Assembly (NCBI RefSeq): GCF_030530965.1
Contig: NZ_JAUMTY010000040.1
Location: 1 to 5,800 of the forward strand
Direction of reading: 5' to 3'
DNA length: 5,800 bases
Source of the DNA: Corynebacterium sp.
GTDB taxonomy: Bacteria; Actinomycetota; Actinomycetes; Mycobacteriales; Mycobacteriaceae
Of this stretch, positions 4,715 to 5,800 are shown in pieces. Under the pieces are notes generated by a model, which was given only the letters and a program-made list of their open reading frames with translations, did no database searches and had not been told where the DNA came from. Within the stretch, counting starts at the first letter, position 1, and each line of letters opens with the position of its first letter. The position numbers and the translations under genes were made by a program.

Positions 4715-5800
4715 CTACGCCCTATCCGACGAACTCGTGAGCGTCACGCACCCGGTGATGGCGATAATCGAGCACACCAACATGCACAACGACATGGACA
4801 GCGAAGGGTCCGAGCCGATCCCCACCAGCGGGGACACAATCCCGGCCGCCAGGAACTGCAGCGCACCCATCGCGCCAGAGCCCGCGCCCGCACCGATATC
4901 ACGCACAGCTTCAACGCCCAGGGCAGTCGCATTCCCCAGCAGCAGCCCCGTCGCCGACGTCAACACGAAGAGACAAATGAGCGTCGGCCAGAGCCACGGG
5001 CCCAGTAGAGCGTCGATAAGCAAAATTGCCGACGTCGCGACGTAGAGAATGAGGCCGAAGACCAGCACAGACCGCACCTCGAACCGGTTCACAAGTTTGC
5101 CGTTCAGGGCGGACATTCCCGCGATCGCGAGCGAGTTGATAGCGAACGTGATCGAGTAAACGTGCGTCGGCAGGCCCAGTTGGTCCTGGAGAACGAACGG
5201 TGAGGCCGAGATGTAGGAGAAGAATGTGCCGAAACCGACCGCGAAAGCGAAGCAGTAACCGATGAACGCCGGCCGGCCGAAACAGCGGAAAATGGTGGGC
5301 AGGAGGTTGCGGATGGCCCCCGGAGTGCGGCGATCAGCCGGCAGGCTTTCGGGCACCACGAAGCGGGACACCACGACCATGATCACGTTGAACACTGCGA
5401 TCACCCAGAAAATGCCGCGCCACCCGATGATGGGCGAGAGAAACCCACCCAGCAGCGGGGCAATCGCCGGCGCGAGGCCCTGAATCGCCATCAGTGCAGA
5501 GAAAGCAGAGGCCGCAGCTCTGCCATGCGCGACGTCGGGAATAACGGAACGAGCGACGACGACGGTGGTCCCGCCCGCGATGCCTTGGAGCAGTCGGAAG
5601 GCGATCAGCAAACCGATCGACGGTGTGAGCGCGCACCCCGCGGAGAAGAGGAAGAACAGTAACGAGCCGATCACCAGGGGACGGCGACGCCCTACCCCGT
5701 CAGAGATAGGCCCCGCGAACAGCTGACCGACCGCGAGGCCGATCATGAACGCAGAGAGCGTGAGCTGCACCGACGAGGCCGTCGTCGACAGATCTTTCGC
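4715..5800 (-). CDS. MFS multidrug efflux transporter, Bcr/CflA type (N-terminus beyond window)
   Basis: This is an inner-membrane proton-coupled exporter of the major facilitator superfamily, Bcr/CflA drug-resistance group; the substrate cannot be told from sequence. The frame stays open to the right edge: before the GTG at 5770, which is an internal Val, come in-frame codons for AKDLSTTASS. Together with VQLTLSAFMIG this matches the conserved Bcr/CflA stretch between helices one and two. About 361 residues are visible of a family length near 400, so helix one and the true start lie outside. MFS motif A, GPISDGVGRRRP, is at 5678-5713. RLLQGIAGGTTVVVARSVIPD (helix four region, given as RLLQGIAGG and following) and PESLP before the central loop also fit. 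About eleven hydrophobic helices are visible. The stop is TAG at 4715-4717. It points the same way as the lipoprotein gene but is separated by 387 bases, so co-transcription is unlikely and a functional link to the capsule genes is not indicated. Confidence 0.9.
   Translation of the reverse strand, partial: AKDLSTTASSVQLTLSAFMIGLAVGQLFAGPISDGVGRRRPLVIGSLLFFLFSAGCALTPSIGLLIAFRLLQGIAGGTTVVVARSVIPDVAHGRAAASAFSALMAIQGLAPAIAPLLGGFLSPIIGWRGIFWVIAVFNVIMVVVSRFVVPESLPADRRTPGAIRNLLPTIFRCFGRPAFIGYCFAFAVGFGTFFSYISASPFVLQDQLGLPTHVYSITFAINSLAIAGMSALNGKLVNRFEVRSVLVFGLILYVATSAILLIDALLGPWLWPTLICLFVLTSATGLLLGNATALGVEAVRDIGAGAGSGAMGALQFLAAGIVSPLVGIGSDPSLSMSLCMLVCSIIAITGCVTLTSSSDRA

Noticed and set aside
5768..5770. 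GTG at 5770 as the MFS start
   Set aside because: The frame continues upstream to the window edge with codons that match the conserved Bcr/CflA segment before helix two, so this GTG is an internal valine.
1..5800. tRNA, rRNA, CRISPR array or insertion sequence
   Set aside because: I looked for cloverleaf segments, spaced identical repeats and transposase-like proteins and saw none; the short repeats present are tandem or degenerate and do not form a CRISPR pattern.

Overview
The window looks like chromosomal DNA of a GC-rich actinobacterium. The genes have GC-biased third codon positions, one gene starts with GTG, Shine-Dalgarno sites are short, and there is an exact TGTGA-N6-TCACA site of the kind bound by CRP/GlxR regulators. 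A Corynebacterium-like organism would fit, but nothing in the sequence fixes the genus.

Layout. (1) Positions 1-730 hold no gene I can support. They are rich in regulatory-looking structure: an 11-bp tandem repeat (52-95), a perfect CRP/GlxR-type palindrome (197-218) next to a possible promoter, a second dyad (267-293), a terminator-like hairpin (395-437) and a further hairpin pair with a T-run (624-672). (2) Positions 731-3234 hold a two-gene rightward operon. The first gene encodes a PgsB/CapB-type poly-gamma-glutamate synthase (Mur-ligase-like ATPase) with an unusual acidic Ala/Asp/Glu/Val-rich C-terminal tail. The second, overlapping it by one base, encodes a membrane protein that reads as two PgsC/CapC domains fused in tandem. 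(3) Positions 3235-3319 are a short convergent gap with hairpins. (4) Positions 3320-4327, minus strand, encode a lipoprotein with an N-formylglutamate amidohydrolase / poly-gamma-glutamate hydrolase-like domain and a long Lys/Arg/Ser-rich C-terminal tail. (5) Positions 4328-4714 are intergenic, with degenerate 17-bp direct repeats, a hairpin and a possible minus-strand promoter. (6) Positions 4715-5800, minus strand, encode the C-terminal part of a Bcr/CflA-type MFS drug-efflux transporter that runs off the right edge.

How the genes may work together. PgsB and PgsC form the catalytic and membrane core for making and exporting poly-gamma-glutamate, an anionic capsule or secreted polymer. The convergent lipoprotein is anchored outside the membrane, has a fold related to enzymes that hydrolyse amide bonds next to glutamate, and carries a cationic tail, so it is a plausible partner that binds, trims or releases the polymer. 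No PgsA/CapA, PgsE/CapE or CapD/PgsS gene is visible, so within this window the set is a reduced or rearranged version of the known capsule operon: PgsB, a duplicated PgsC and a candidate lipoprotein amidase. That partnership is inference from family resemblance and proximity. The MFS gene appears unrelated.
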